Shown here: one piece after another, positions 48,881-58,740 of the stretch | Layout of the letters: the number at the start of each line of letters is the position of its first letter | How positions within the stretch are numbered: the first letter of the stretch is position 1 | Assembly: GCA_937902925.1 (NCBI GenBank) | Contig: CALFNN010000103.1 | Location: forward strand, 1-64,000 | Direction of reading: 5' to 3' | Length of the DNA: 64,000 nt | Source of the DNA: an uncultured Opitutaceae bacterium | GTDB lineage: Bacteria; Verrucomicrobiota; Verrucomicrobiia; Opitutales; Opitutaceae | Position numbers and translations under genes: made by a program | The notes under the pieces: generated by a model | The model's database searches: none | Seen by the model: the letters and a program-made list of their open reading frames with translations, nothing else | What the model was told of the DNA's origin: nothing

Positions 48881-50740
48881 TCAAAGATTTATGGTGAGCG
48901 TGATGGGCAGGCGGAGCTGGCGATGGATTTCGGAGCGTTCTTTCAAGAGTGAAATTGGGTCAGATTCACTGTCCGCATGGGGGTTGGCCAAAGCAAGTTC
49001 TATTTGCCGCAGCCGGGGTTCGAGCGAGCGAGCGCGGAGCTGGCGCAGGCCTTCGACGGCGACTTTCGCGGGATCGTCGATCACCGGTGTCTCGAAGAGC
49101 AGGGTGGCGACGAGGGCGCGTTCCTCGGGTGTCTCGAGCAGCGTGTCGAGATGATCGCGGCCCGGCCACGAATCATGCTCGAATTCGCCGAGGAAACGAT
49201 TGAGCAGCACCCCGGCGGCGTGCCCGACGTCGATCCAGTCGTGCGGCAGCGTGGCGCCGAGCGGCTTGCCCAGCGGTTCGAAGTGGAGGCAGAGCAGGAG
49301 CAGATGGTGCTCGGGGGTGTGCGCTGAACTCGTGGTTGGCGGAGCGACCGGGGCGATCTCGGGGCGGGCGGCGGCTTGCCGGCTGAGGCGGGCAAGATAC
49401 GTCTGAAAATCCTTCTGCGCCGCCGCGACCGGCAGGCGCAGGTGCGATGCGGCCTCGGCGATGAACCCGGCGCGCGCCACTTCGCTTTCCGCCGCCGCGA
49501 TGATCTCGTAGACGGTCTGCGCCGCGCGCGTCTTCAACTCGGGCGAGGCGCCAGCCGGCTCGGGCAGGGCGGCGCGACACGCGAACGCCATCGCGCTCTG
49601 CGCCGCGCGCCGCACCTCGTCGTAGGCGGCGAGGCCGCGTTCGAGAAACAACAGATCCGGGTCGATCTTTTCCGCGCCCGCGAGGGTGAGGAACCGGATC
49701 TCCAGCCCGGCCTTCAGGGCCATCGGCAGGAATCGCAGCGCCGCCTTCTGGCCCGCGCTGTCGCTGTCGAAGAAACACTCGACCTGGGTGTGATACCGCC
49801 GCAGCAGGACGAGCTGGCTCTCGGTGATCGAGGTGCCTTGCGGCGCGATCGCGGTCTTGAGCCCGACCGACCAGCAGCGCAGTGCGTCGAGCTGGCCCTC
49901 GACCATCACGAACGGCCTGCCTTCGCCGACGTTCGAGCGCGCGCGGTCGAGGTTGAACAGGAGATTGCCCTTCGTGAAGACGGGGGTCTCGGGAGAGTTC
50001 ACGTATTTCGCGTCCTTCGCTGGATCGTCGTCCGGAGTGAGTTCGGTCTGGCGCGCGGTGAACGCGCACACGCGGCCCTGATGGTCGCGGATGGGGATCA
50101 TCAGCCGGCCGCGAAAACGGGAACGCAACGCGTGCAGCGTGATCGCCGCGTCGTCATAGATGAAAAACAGCCCGCAGCGGCGGAGCGCTTCCTCGGAGAA
50201 TTTCCGCCGCAGGAGCGCGGCGCCGAGCCCGCTGCCCTGGGCATCGACCGCGCCGATCTTGAACTCGTCGGCGAGTTCGGGGGTGAACCGGCGTTTCTCC
50301 GTCCAGTATTTCCGGAAATATTCCCCGGTCGCGTCCTTGGCCTTGAATGCCTGGTAAAAATGCTCCGCGGCCGCGTCGTGCAGGTCGAAGACCTCCTGGC
50401 GCAGCGTGCGGTCGGCGCTGCTCGGGCCACCGGAACCCTCCTCGTATTCGATGACGATGCCGAAGCGCTTGCCGAGCGCCTCGACGGCCTCGGTGAAATT
50501 GAGCTGCTCGGTCTCGCGGACGAACGTGATCGCGTCGCCCGCCTTGCCGCAACCGAAGCATTTGTAGAAGCCCTTGTCGGGGTCGACGTTGAAGGACGGC
50601 GTTTTCTCGTTGTGAAACGGGCACAGGCCCTTCAGTCGCGCCCCGCCGGCCTTCCGGAGCGTGACCATGCGTGAGACGACATCGGCGAGATTGACCCGCA
50701 ACTTGAGGTCGCGAACGCAGGTGGGCTTGATGACGGGCAT
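48881..50740 (-). CDS. dnaG: DNA primase DnaG
   Basis: A 619-aa primase making RNA primers at the replication fork. The N-terminal zinc finger uses Cys40, His43, Cys61 and Cys64 ([21 protein letters not shown]). The TOPRIM core contains [13 protein letters not shown], and [15 protein letters not shown] carries the metal-binding DxD. The C-terminal helicase-interaction domain is less conserved. The ATG at 50740 starts [12 protein letters not shown]. It lies 73 bp upstream of rpoD; rpsU, often first in this operon, is not here. Confidence 0.96.
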   Translation of the reverse strand: MPVIKPTCVRDLKLRVNLADVVSRMVTLRKAGGARLKGLCPFHNEKTPSFNVDPDKGFYKCFGCGKAGDAITFVRETEQLNFTEAVEALGKRFGIVIEYEEGSGGPSSADRTLRQEVFDLHDAAAEHFYQAFKAKDATGEYFRKYWTEKRRFTPELADEFKIGAVDAQGSGLGAALLRRKFSEEALRRCGLFFIYDDAAITLHALRSRFRGRLMIPIRDHQGRVCAFTARQTELTPDDDPAKDAKYVNSPETPVFTKGNLLFNLDRARSNVGEGRPFVMVEGQLDALRCWSVGLKTAIAPQGTSITESQLVLLRRYHTQVECFFDSDSAGQKAALRFLPMALKAGLEIRFLTLAGAEKIDPDLLFLERGLAAYDEVRRAAQSAMAFACRAALPEPAGASPELKTRAAQTVYEIIAAAESEVARAGFIAEAASHLRLPVAAAQKDFQTYLARLSRQAAARPEIAPVAPPTTSSAHTPEHHLLLLCLHFEPLGKPLGATLPHDWIDVGHAAGVLLNRFLGEFEHDSWPGRDHLDTLLETPEERALVATLLFETPVIDDPAKVAVEGLRQLRARSLEPRLRQIELALANPHADSESDPISLLKERSEIHRQLRLPITLTINL

Positions 50741-50886
50741 GAAACGTGGGCGGAGGCGGGACGCGCCCCTCCCCGGGGACTGACGCGGCGCGGGCGGCGA
50801 AGAATGCACTTTCAACCCAAGCACCCGGCTGTCAAGTTTCGCGGCTTCCGACGAAACTTCCCCCCTGATCAGGCGACAAACAACCG

Positions 50887-51951
50887 ATGCGCTTCCCCAT
50901 CATTCCGCTGCTGGCCACGGCCCTTGCGGCCGCCACCATTTCCCTCCGGGCCCAACCGGCGCCAGTCGCGCCGAAGCCGGCGGCGCCGCAGGATCCCGTG
51001 TGGCAGGCGCGGCTGCCGGATTTCACCGAGGCGGGTTACGACACCGAGGTGGAAACGCTGATCGGGAAGTTCGAGGCGGCCACCGGGCGGAAACTCGTGC
51101 CCGGTGCGAAGAAAAAGGTCGGGCTCAAGATCTACGCCGACTCCGGGCCGGGCATGGCGACCCCCGTGCCGCTCGTGAAGGCGGTCATCGCCGCGCTGGA
51201 GCGCCGCGGTTTCGACAGCAAAAATATTTTCCTCGTCGGGCTCAACGCGCTCCGGCTTCGGATGACCGGCTACCTGCCCTCGCTCGTCTCGGGCCAGACG
51301 CCGTTCAACGGCCATCCGGTCTACGTGCTCGAATCCAACCGTTATTACGACCCGGTGTGGTTCTACGACTCGCCGCTGCCGCAGCGCTTCGACCCGATTT
51401 TCGCCGAGCAGCGAACGCCGGAAAACGGCGGGGTGAAAGGCGTGTCGGACAACTCGTCGAAGGACGAGGATCGCAAGAGCTTCCTTGCGACCCCGCTCTT
51501 CCTCGACGCGGATTTTTGGATCAACCTGCCCGTTTACACCGATCATCCCACCCTGGGCGTCAACGGCGCGCTCGTGAACGCGACGCTTTGGAACGCCTCG
51601 AACACCGCGCGCTTCTTCCGCTCGCCGGCCAACGCGCCGGCGGCCGTCGCCGAGATGAGCGCGATCCCCGAGCTCCGGCAGACGTGGGTGTGCACCATCG
51701 CCAGCCTCGAGCATTTCCAGTTCATCGGCGGACCGTTTTTCAACTCGCTCTATACCTCCTCGGAGCCGGTGTTGTGGTTGAGCAACGATCCGGTGATGCT
51801 CGATGCGCTGGCCCGCGACCGGATCAACGCCCTGCGCAAGAAAGGCGGCTTCGAGCCGATCGACGAGGACATCCGCACGCTGGAATTTGCCGAGACGCTG
51901 GGCGTCGGCTCAACGCACACGAAGCAGGCGAAGATCATCCAGGTGGACTAG
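50887..51951 (+). CDS. Secreted protein of unknown function with DUF362-like features
   Basis: A 354-aa protein with a signal peptide (about 1-22). The region KKVGLKIYADSGPGMATPVPLVKAVIAALERRGF recalls DUF362 proteins (K.-x-N, then T.P.LV..LI..L...G), as does the later WINLPVYTDHPTLGVNGALVNATL. No iron-sulfur Cys motif or known catalytic site is seen. It is divergent from dnaG, with 147 bp between starts, and 90 bp upstream of nuoA. The family call is weak. Confidence 0.55.
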   Translation: MRFPIIPLLATALAAATISLRAQPAPVAPKPAAPQDPVWQARLPDFTEAGYDTEVETLIGKFEAATGRKLVPGAKKKVGLKIYADSGPGMATPVPLVKAVIAALERRGFDSKNIFLVGLNALRLRMTGYLPSLVSGQTPFNGHPVYVLESNRYYDPVWFYDSPLPQRFDPIFAEQRTPENGGVKGVSDNSSKDEDRKSFLATPLFLDADFWINLPVYTDHPTLGVNGALVNATLWNASNTARFFRSPANAPAAVAEMSAIPELRQTWVCTIASLEHFQFIGGPFFNSLYTSSEPVLWLSNDPVMLDALARDRINALRKKGGFEPIDEDIRTLEFAETLGVGSTHTKQAKIIQVD

Positions 51952-52041
51952 CCGGGCCGGCGCCGGCGGCGCGCGGGGTGGCGCAAATTCCCTCTTGTCT
52001 CCACTGTCCGCCTGCGCCCAATTCTGGTCCGCCAATCCATC

Positions 52042-52416
52042 ATGACCGCCGCCGCCTACCTTCCGTTCTTGATTCAGGCCCTGCTCGCCGCCGGCATCAC
52101 CGGCGGGATCATCGGCGCGAGCCATCTGTTCGGCCAGCGGGCGAGGCACACGAAGCTCAAGGATTCGGCTTACGAATGCGGCGTGCCCGCCGACGGTCTC
52201 GTCCACACGCGGTTCTCGGTGAAGTTTTACCTGACGGCGCTGCTGTTCATGCTCTTCGATCTCGAGGTCGTGATCCTGGTGCCGTGGACGTTTATCTACC
52301 GCGAATTCCTGCACGAGAAAATCGAGATCCTCGGGCCGATCCTGTTTTTTATCGGGGTGCTGGTGCTCGGACTCGTCTATGAAATCAAGAAGGGCGCGCT
52401 CGAGTGGGAGAAGTAA
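52042..52416 (+). CDS. nuoA: NADH-quinone oxidoreductase subunit A
   Basis: A 124-aa complex I membrane subunit with three helices. The family signature KDSAYECGVPADGLVHTRFS with the conserved loop Cys (residue 46), then FYLTALLFMLFDLEVVILVPW with the conserved FDLE acidic residues, is clear. No other nuo gene follows; the next gene is a diadenylate cyclase fusion, so nuoA is separated from the rest of the complex I genes or belongs to a split cluster. Confidence 0.95.
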   Translation: MTAAAYLPFLIQALLAAGITGGIIGASHLFGQRARHTKLKDSAYECGVPADGLVHTRFSVKFYLTALLFMLFDLEVVILVPWTFIYREFLHEKIEILGPILFFIGVLVLGLVYEIKKGALEWEK

Positions 52417-52423
52417 CGCGCGG

Positions 52424-52450
52424 CGTCGTCCTGAGCGGAGCGAGGGATCC
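52424..52450. repeat. Short extragenic repeat-like sequence
   Basis: GTCGTCCTGAGCGGAGCGAGGGATCC lies in the 51-bp gap after nuoA. The CCTGAGC-GAGCGA-GGATC form is a widespread extragenic motif in bacterial genomes, often forming a small hairpin. It is recognised by pattern only. Confidence 0.4.
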
Positions 52451-52467
52451 AGCCTGAACCAGCGACC

Positions 52468-53811
52468 ATGCGGCTCGACAAAATCATCGCCCGCGGCCGC
52501 GTCCTCGACCTGCGCAGCCATGATCTCGAGGGAGCCCTGCAGGAGTTGATCGCGGTGTCGGTCGAGAGTTTTCCCGACCTGAAGCCCGAGGCCCTGCTCA
52601 AGGGCCTGCTCGCGCGCGAGAGCACCATGACGACCTACCTCGGGCTCGGGGTCGCGCTGCCGCACGTGCGGGTGAAAATGAGCCGGCGCTACATTCTCGC
52701 GATCGGTCGCAGCCGGATCGGCATTCGCCACGACGGGGCGCTGGCCGACGAACGCGTGCACCTCATCGTGATGCTCATCGCCGGTGAAAAGGCGCGCGAC
52801 TACCTGCAGGTGCTCGCCTCGATCGCGCGCCAGGTGAAGGAGCAGGTGCTGGTCGACAGCCTCGTCAACGCCTCCGACCTCGACACGCTCTACGAGCGCC
52901 TCGTGGGGGGCTTCGGCGGCATCCGGCCGGTGCAGGCGCAGCAGAACCGGATCAATCGCCTGATGCTGCGTGAGGCCGAACGCGTCGCGGCGGGCGCCGG
53001 TTGCGGCGCCGTGATGGTGTTTGGCGACACGTTCATCGGCGGCATCGAGCGCGGGGCCTTCGAGTCGAGGCTCAAGACCATCCTCGTCACCCGCAACCCG
53101 ATCGAACCCACCGACGACAAAAAGGATTTTACCGAGACGATCCAGGTCCGCTCCTTCTCGAGCCAGCGGATGGCGCAGTTGCGCAGCGCGATCCTCGTCG
53201 CCCTGACCCGCGGCGTGATCGCGTTTACCGATCGCATCTGCTGCGTCGGCGGGATGACCGGCAGCAACCAGTTCGACACGCTGGTGGTCGTCGACATCGA
53301 GCGCGAATTCCAGACGCTGCTCACCGGCCAGACGGCCGACCTGCTGCCGCTCGACGTGAAGCCCGAGGTGCTCGAGCGCGTGATCGCGGTGGCGACCGAG
53401 CTCGCGGTCGAGGGGCGCGAGGGCCGGCCGGTCGGGTCGCTGTTTGTCGTCGGCGACAACGAGAAGGTCGCGACGCTGACCAAGCCGCTCGTGCTCAATC
53501 CGTTCTTCGGCTACAAGGAAGAGGACCGGAACATCCTGAATCCGTTCATGGACGAGACCGTGAAGGAGTTTTCGTCGATCGACGGGGCGTTCATCATTCG
53601 CGGTGACGGCGTGGTGGAGTCCGCGGGCAGTCTCATCCAGGCGACCGACAGCAACCACACGCTTCCCGGCGGGCTCGGCAGCCGGCACGCGGCGGCGGCG
53701 GCGATCAGTGTCGTGGCGAACTGCATTTCGATCGTCGTTTCATCCAGCACGGGCCAGGTGTCGCTTTTCCGGCGCGGGGTGATGCTGCCACTGACGGAAA
53801 AGCGCCGCTAG
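52468..53811 (+). CDS. PTS EIIA-like / diadenylate cyclase (DAC) fusion protein
   Basis: A 447-aa soluble protein predicted to synthesise c-di-AMP. Residues 1-150 match a PTS IIA type-2 (fructose/nitrogen) domain with the phosphorylatable His66 in GLGVALPHVRVK. A middle alpha/beta region (about 155-300; AGAGCGAVMVFGDTF, ILVALTRGVIAFTDRI) resembles the pyruvate-kinase-C-like domain of CdaZ-type cyclases. The C-terminal DisA_N/DAC domain has the catalytic DGA (372-374) and a GSRH motif (404-407) with LFRRG. The fusion suggests that phosphotransfer signals tune c-di-AMP levels, which often control potassium and osmotic balance. Confidence 0.82.
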   Translation: MRLDKIIARGRVLDLRSHDLEGALQELIAVSVESFPDLKPEALLKGLLARESTMTTYLGLGVALPHVRVKMSRRYILAIGRSRIGIRHDGALADERVHLIVMLIAGEKARDYLQVLASIARQVKEQVLVDSLVNASDLDTLYERLVGGFGGIRPVQAQQNRINRLMLREAERVAAGAGCGAVMVFGDTFIGGIERGAFESRLKTILVTRNPIEPTDDKKDFTETIQVRSFSSQRMAQLRSAILVALTRGVIAFTDRICCVGGMTGSNQFDTLVVVDIEREFQTLLTGQTADLLPLDVKPEVLERVIAVATELAVEGREGRPVGSLFVVGDNEKVATLTKPLVLNPFFGYKEEDRNILNPFMDETVKEFSSIDGAFIIRGDGVVESAGSLIQATDSNHTLPGGLGSRHAAAAAISVVANCISIVVSSSTGQVSLFRRGVMLPLTEKRR

Positions 53812-53943
53812 CGGTGTTGCCGGGCCCATCGACGGGCGGGGCACCCCGGCGGCCCGCGATGGCAGTCGGGCGCCGCGCTGCCACTTTGGGATTGCACCCC
53901 GGGGAACGCATCCTTTGCTCTGACCCCTCAACCATTTAAAACC

Positions 53944-54108
53944 ATGAACGAAGTCGTCACGCTAGAGTGCACCGAAGCCAAAAAAGAGGGCAAACCCGCC
54001 TCGCGTTACCTCACGCGCCGCAACAAGAAGACCGTCACCGAGCGCATCGAGAAAAAGAAATACAACCCGTGGCTCAAGCGCCACACGCTCCACAAGGAGA
54101 TCAAGTAA
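53944..54108 (+). CDS. rpmG: 50S ribosomal protein bL33
   Basis: A 54-aa basic ribosomal protein: [20 protein letters not shown], then [20 protein letters not shown], then [14 protein letters not shown]. The pattern LECTE...SRY.T..NK..T.ER.E.KKY.P.L..H...KE is that of bL33. Only one Cys remains, so this is the zinc-free form. The frame is complete and followed by a strong terminator. The 132 bases before it hold no gene and presumably the promoter. Confidence 0.93.
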   Translation: MNEVVTLECTEAKKEGKPASRYLTRRNKKTVTERIEKKKYNPWLKRHTLHKEIK

Positions 54109-54146
54109 GTTCCCGGTCCGCGCCGTCGGCGCCGCCGCATTTTCCC

Positions 54147-54173
54147 GCCGGGCTTTCGAGCCCGGCTTTTTTT
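54147..54173 (+). terminator. Rho-independent terminator of rpmG
   Basis: An 8-bp stem (GCCGGGCT, 54147-54154, with AGCCCGGC, 54159-54166), a TTCG tetraloop and seven Ts (54167-54173). It lies 39 bp after rpmG. Confidence 0.92.
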
Positions 54174-54199
54174 ACGCGCTTTTCGCGCGTCCCCGCCGC

Positions 54200-54478
54200 T
54201 CAACCGTTCTTTTTTTCGCCGATCGTCGTGGCAAACGGCGTGGCCGACGAACCGGCTCCCTGACCCTGTTGCTGCCGTCGCGCCGCCCGCCAGCTCTCGC
54301 GGTGCTTGCGAATCCAGTCAAGCAACGCGCGCTCAAAACCGATGTCGTAGCCAAGCCGCTCCGATTCAAGCCACTTGTGCTTCAGAATCTCCTCCCGCTC
54401 GGCCAAAAACTCTTGGTAGAGACTGGATTGTTTGACGAATTCGCGGGAAGTGGCGGGTTCTTGGGCAGATGAAGTCAT
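54200..54478 (-). CDS. Small conserved protein of unknown function
   Basis: A 92-aa protein with a central helical motif FLAEREEILKHKWLESERLG, then YDIGFERALLDWIRKHRESW, a pattern seen in small verrucomicrobial proteins and reminiscent of the C-terminal helices of DUF4032. The tail is Gln/Gly-rich. ATG at 54478 was taken; an ATG at 54487 is also possible. It ends 27 bp from the rpmG terminator in convergent orientation and lies downstream of mrp on the same strand. Confidence 0.65.
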   Translation of the reverse strand: MTSSAQEPATSREFVKQSSLYQEFLAEREEILKHKWLESERLGYDIGFERALLDWIRKHRESWRAARRQQQGQGAGSSATPFATTIGEKKNG

Positions 54479-54558
54479 GCAAATCATGCGGCGGAACGGC
54501 GCGGCAAAAATGAGGGAGAGTTTCCGCCGCTGTCAATGCCCGCTATTTTTCCAAATCG

Positions 54559-55647
54559 TTACACGCGCGGTTTTGCGGCCGACTTCAGTTGCGCGAGCAA
54601 CGTTTCCGCGATTTGACGGAACGTATCCGCCGCCACGCCCTGCGGCTCGCCGACCACGATCGGCGTGCCGCTGTCGCCGCCGGCGCGGATTTCCGGGAGC
54701 AGCGGCACCTGGCCGAGCAGGGTCGTGCCCAGTCGCTCCGCGGTGACGATGCCGCCGCCCGAGCCGAAGAGCTCGTGCTTGTTGCCGGCGGGATCGATGA
54801 AGAAACTCATGTTCTCGGCGACGCCGAGCAGCGGCACGTTGACCTTCTGAAACATCAGGCCGCCCTTGCGCGCCACATTTGTCGCCGCCGGCTGTGGCGT
54901 CGTCACGATCACCGCGCCGTCGAGCGGCAGCGTCTGCACGAGCGAAAGCTGCGCGTCGCCGGTGCCCGGCGGCAAATCCACGAGGAGCACGTCGAGCTCG
55001 CCCCACTTCACGTTTTGGACGAACTGCTGGATGGTCTTCATGATCATCGGGCCGCGCCAGACCACGGGTGTGTTGTCGTCCACGAGGAAGCCCATGCTCA
55101 TCACCTTCACGCCGTGCCGCACCATCGGCACGAGCATCGATTCGGCGCCTTCGCCCTCGACTTCGGGGCGGCCTTGCAGGCCCATCATCAGCGGCACGCT
55201 CGGCCCGTAGATGTCGCAGTCCATCAAGCCGACGCGCCCGGGCCGGCCCTGTGCCTCGGACAACTGCGCGAGGGCACAGGCGAGATTCACGGAGAACGTG
55301 CTCTTGCCGACGCCGCCCTTGCCCGAGGCGATGGCGACGGCGTGCTTGATCGTCTTCGGCGCCGCGCCGGTGCCGCCGGGATTGCCGCCGCCCGCGGGCG
55401 CCTTCATCGGTGCCACCGAGATTTCGACGATGGTGTCCTTCACGCCCGGCAGAGCCCGGAGGCATTTGTCCACCTCGGTCTTCAGGTGCAGCGGGATCTT
55501 CGGGTCGTTCGTCGTCACGGCGAGCGACACCTTCACGGTGCCATCCCTGAAGCCCGCCGAGCGGACGAGTCCGAACGACACGATGTCCCGGCTGAACCCG
55601 GGATACTTCACTTTTTTGAGCTGGGTGTTGATTTCGTCGGAAGTCAC
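54559..55647 (-). CDS. mrp: Mrp/NBP35-family iron-sulfur carrier ATPase
   Basis: A 362-aa P-loop protein that carries or transfers Fe-S clusters. The N-terminal MIP18-like domain (about 5-80) precedes the deviant Walker A IASGKGGVGKST (107-117), DCDIYGPSVPLMMG, MSMGFLVDDNTPVVWRGPM, DLPPGTGDAQL and GVAENMSFF. The CxxC cluster motif usual in many homologues is absent from the region where it is expected, as in the shorter ApbC subgroup without that motif. It is divergent from the tolB gene, with about 105 bp between starts. Confidence 0.92.
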   Translation of the reverse strand: MTSDEINTQLKKVKYPGFSRDIVSFGLVRSAGFRDGTVKVSLAVTTNDPKIPLHLKTEVDKCLRALPGVKDTIVEISVAPMKAPAGGGNPGGTGAAPKTIKHAVAIASGKGGVGKSTFSVNLACALAQLSEAQGRPGRVGLMDCDIYGPSVPLMMGLQGRPEVEGEGAESMLVPMVRHGVKVMSMGFLVDDNTPVVWRGPMIMKTIQQFVQNVKWGELDVLLVDLPPGTGDAQLSLVQTLPLDGAVIVTTPQPAATNVARKGGLMFQKVNVPLLGVAENMSFFIDPAGNKHELFGSGGGIVTAERLGTTLLGQVPLLPEIRAGGDSGTPIVVGEPQGVAADTFRQIAETLLAQLKSAAKPRV

Positions 55648-55752
55648 GGGAGCGAATGCAGGATTGTGAGCAAATAAGAGTTGTTATGCCGCGGTCGCGG
55701 GCAAATAGAAATGTCCTCTTTGCCGCGATTTCTTCATTCGACTTTTCCGCCC

Positions 55753-56952
55753 ATGCAAAAATTTATCCGTCTCCTTGGCCTCCTCTTGTTCGTCGCTGCG
55801 CCGGTCTTCGCCCAGCGCGTCCGCGACATCGGTGAGGTCACGATCAATGTGGACAAAAACCGCGTGCCGGTCCGCGTCAGCGCGTCGTCACCCGAACTCC
55901 AGGCCCTCGCCCTCCAGGCCTTCAACGTCCACGGCCGCTACAAGCTCGTTGCGTCCGGCTTCGACTACGACATCCGGTTCTCGGCCGCGGGCGCCACGTC
56001 GGTGCGCGTCGACATCACGGGGAAAGGCGCGGGCGCGACCCCGGTCGCCTCGGAAATCGTCCCTGGCACGAACGCGCGCAATGCCCTGCTGCGCGCCGCC
56101 GACTTCGCCGTGGTCAAGACCAACGGTCTCGGCCTCCGCGGCTTCTTTGCGTCGCGCCTCGGATTCATCCTCGGGCATGGGCGGGCCGACGAGGTCGGCA
56201 CCTCCGATCTGTTCTTCGGCGAGGCGCAGGAGATCACGCACGACAACGCCCATGCGCTCAAGCCCCGCTGGTCGCCCGATGGCGCGAAACTGATCTACAC
56301 GAGCTTCTACAAATCCGGCTCCGCGGATATTTTTCTCATGGATCTCGCGACCCGTCGCCGCGACACCTTCGCCAGTTACCGCGGGACGAACAGCGGGGCG
56401 CGTTTCAGTCCCGACGGGCGGCGAGTAGCGATGGTGCTGAGCGGCTCCGGCAATTCGGAGATTTATCTCAGCGGCCCCGACGGGAGGGCGCCGCGGGCGA
56501 TCACCAAGTCCGACAAGGCGAAGTCGTCGCCGTGTTTTTCTCCCGACGGCTCCCAGATCGTGTTCGAGATGGAATACGCCGGGCCGCAGCTCTTCGTGAT
56601 GCCGGCCACCGGCGGGATCCCGCGGCGGCTCGCGACAGGCTACAGCTGGGCCACCGAGCCGGATTGGAGCCGCGCCGACCCGAACAAAATCGCCTGCACC
56701 GTGCGCGTGCCCGGGGGCAAATTCCAGATTGCGGTTTACGACCTGCGGAAGGGTTCGGCGGAGGTGGTCTCGGACGCGAAGTTCGACGGCGTCGAACCGA
56801 GCTGGCTGCCGGATGGCCGTCACCTCGTTTACACGGCCCGCGATCAATCCACGAGCGTGCTCGCGATCCTCGACACCGAGTCCGGCCAGAGTCATCGCAT
56901 CTCCGCGACCAATCTCGGCTCGGTCAGCCAGGCGAGCGTCTGGGCGCCGTAA
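55753..56952 (+). CDS. tolB: TolB-like periplasmic beta-propeller protein
   Basis: A 399-aa periplasmic protein with a signal peptide (about 1-20, cleavage after FAQ). The N-terminal alpha/beta domain (about 25-130) precedes a six-bladed WD40-like propeller with repeated SPDG motifs (LKPRWSPDGAKLIYTS, ARFSPDGRRVAMV, PCFSPDGSQIVFE). This is the TolB layout. TolB works with Pal in outer-membrane constriction, but no tolQRA or pal is adjacent, so the symbol is by family. The ATG at 55753 starts the signal peptide. Confidence 0.82.
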   Translation: MQKFIRLLGLLLFVAAPVFAQRVRDIGEVTINVDKNRVPVRVSASSPELQALALQAFNVHGRYKLVASGFDYDIRFSAAGATSVRVDITGKGAGATPVASEIVPGTNARNALLRAADFAVVKTNGLGLRGFFASRLGFILGHGRADEVGTSDLFFGEAQEITHDNAHALKPRWSPDGAKLIYTSFYKSGSADIFLMDLATRRRDTFASYRGTNSGARFSPDGRRVAMVLSGSGNSEIYLSGPDGRAPRAITKSDKAKSSPCFSPDGSQIVFEMEYAGPQLFVMPATGGIPRRLATGYSWATEPDWSRADPNKIACTVRVPGGKFQIAVYDLRKGSAEVVSDAKFDGVEPSWLPDGRHLVYTARDQSTSVLAILDTESGQSHRISATNLGSVSQASVWAP

Positions 56953-57043
56953 GGGTGGGGCGACCACGGGGCCCGGCAAAAACAAGGCCGCACCTTGCGG
57001 AGCGGCCCGGAGCGGCAAAGGGACTGCTTTTGTAGCGCGCCGC

Positions 57044-57676
57044 TTACTTGACGGCGGCGGCGTAGTTGGCCTCGGCGGCGTCCCAGTTCACGACGTTCCA
57101 AAACGCCGCGATGTAGTCGGGGCGGCGGTTCTGGTAGTTGAGATAGTAGGCGTGCTCCCAGACATCGAGGCCGATGACAGGTTTGCCCTCGAGACCGGCG
57201 ACGGCCTTGCCCATGAGCGGGCTGTCCTGGTTGGCGGTCGAACCGATCGCGAGTTTCTTGTCCGCACCGACGACGAGCCACGCCCAGCCGGAGCCGAAGC
57301 GCGTGGCGCCGGCTTGCGCGAAGGCGGCCTTGAATTTGTCGAAATCGCCGAACGTCGACGAGATCGCCGTCGCGAGCGTGCCCTTGGGGTGCCCGCCCTT
57401 GCCGGGGCCCAGAATCGTCCAGAAAAACGAGTGATTGCTGTGCCCGCCGGCATTGTTGCGGACGCCGCCGCGGATGGCGTCGGGCACCTTGCTCAGATCT
57501 GCGATGAGGGCGTTGACGTCGAGCGCCGCGAGCGCGGCGTGGTCCTTGAGGAGATTGTTGGCGTTGGTGATGTAGGCTTGGTGGTGCTTGCCGTGATGGA
57601 TTTCCATCGTCTTCGCATCGATGTGCGGCTCGAGCGCGTTGGCGGCGTAAGGCAGTTTCGGAAGTTCGTAAGCCAT
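57044..57676 (-). CDS. sodA: Iron/manganese superoxide dismutase
   Basis: A 210-aa cytoplasmic enzyme dismutating superoxide. Metal ligands are visible: His27 (MEIHHGKHH), His near 81 ([13 protein letters not shown]), and Asp and His in [26 protein letters not shown] is also present. The [10 protein letters not shown] and GSGWAW features favour the Mn type, but metal choice is uncertain. It is a monocistronic gene, convergent with tolB. Confidence 0.95.
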   Translation of the reverse strand: MAYELPKLPYAANALEPHIDAKTMEIHHGKHHQAYITNANNLLKDHAALAALDVNALIADLSKVPDAIRGGVRNNAGGHSNHSFFWTILGPGKGGHPKGTLATAISSTFGDFDKFKAAFAQAGATRFGSGWAWLVVGADKKLAIGSTANQDSPLMGKAVAGLEGKPVIGLDVWEHAYYLNYQNRRPDYIAAFWNVVNWDAAEANYAAAVK

Positions 57677-57805
57677 GGCAGTGATTTGTTTTCGGGTTTA
57701 ATGAAACGTGGAAACGAGTGACAACCAATGCACCGGACGCGGGATGCGTCAACTTTGGCGTGCGACTTAATCGGGGCGCAAAGACCGGTTGCGGGGGCGC
57801 GGCGT

Positions 57806-58333
57806 CTACGGTTCGCCCAGTCGCTTGACCTTGAAAAACGTCCGCAACAATTCCCGGCATTCGTCCTCCAGCACGCCGCCGGAGGTCAGTTCGACGTGAT
57901 GATTGACCCGCGGGAGATCGTTGAGGTTGGTGGCGCCGCCGAGGCAGCCCATTTTCGGGTCGGGCACCGCGTAGCAGACGCGTTTCACGCGCGACATCAG
58001 CATCGCCCCCGAACACATCGGGCACGGCTCCTTGGTGACGTAGACGGTCGCGCCGTCGAGCCGCCAGTCGCCGAGCTTTGCCGCGGCCTGGGTGATCGCG
58101 AGGATCTCGGCGTGGGCGGTCGGGTCCTTGGCGCGTTCCACGGTGTTGTGTGCGGCGGCGATCACCTCGCCGCCGAATTCGATGACCGCGCCGACCGGCA
58201 CCTCGTCCTCGCGCCAGGCGTCGACCGCCTGATTGTAGGCGAGGCTCATGAAGAACACGTCGTCGCGCACGAGTTGGGAAGGGAACCGTTTCTCGAACGG
58301 GCAGGGAGGCGGCGGGGCGGACGGGTCGGACAT
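57806..58333 (-). CDS. tadA: tRNA-specific adenosine deaminase
   Basis: A 175-aa zinc deaminase converting wobble adenosine 34 to inosine in tRNA-Arg(ACG). Zinc and catalytic residues are His74 and Glu76 (TAHAEI), and Cys104 and Cys107 (EPCPMCSGAM). The ATG at 58333 was chosen; the frame is open far upstream into the divergent infA region. It is close in length to TadA. A related guanine deaminase role cannot be excluded from motifs alone. Confidence 0.82.
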   Translation of the reverse strand: MSDPSAPPPPCPFEKRFPSQLVRDDVFFMSLAYNQAVDAWREDEVPVGAVIEFGGEVIAAAHNTVERAKDPTAHAEILAITQAAAKLGDWRLDGATVYVTKEPCPMCSGAMLMSRVKRVCYAVPDPKMGCLGGATNLNDLPRVNHHVELTSGGVLEDECRELLRTFFKVKRLGEP

Positions 58334-58451
58334 TTGTTCGGGCGGTTCGCGGGAAACCTTGACTAAGGCGGCCCGAATCTGCCTTACAAGGTGCTTTTGA
58401 CGACCGAACATATGACCCTTCCCGCGACGAACCCTGTCCACGCTGACCACC

Positions 58452-58715
58452 ATGGCTGACGGCAATTCGATTGAAGTGGAGGGCAAGGTCGTCGCCGTGC
58501 TGCCGGGCACGATGTTCAAGGTGCAGCTCGCCAACGGGCACGTCGTCCTCGCCCATATCTCCGGCAAGCTCCGCAAGAATTTCATCAAGATTGCCGCGGG
58601 CGACACCGTGAAAATGGAGATGAGTCCTTACGACCTGGAAAAGGCGCGCATCACCTTCCGGATGAAGGAGACGAATCCCAACTACGTGCCCCCGCCGCGC
58701 CGCCGGCAATATTGA
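58452..58715 (+). CDS. infA: Translation initiation factor IF-1
   Basis: An 87-aa OB-fold protein: [20 protein letters not shown], then [20 protein letters not shown] and ITFRMKE. It binds the 30S A site during initiation. It is slightly longer than the usual 72 aa owing to a proline/arginine-rich tail ([11 protein letters not shown]). A terminator follows 25 bp downstream. It is divergent from tadA, with a 118-bp gap between them. Confidence 0.95.
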   Translation: MADGNSIEVEGKVVAVLPGTMFKVQLANGHVVLAHISGKLRKNFIKIAAGDTVKMEMSPYDLEKARITFRMKETNPNYVPPPRRRQY

Positions 58716-58740
58716 GCGCCCCCGCCCGAATTTGAAAGTG

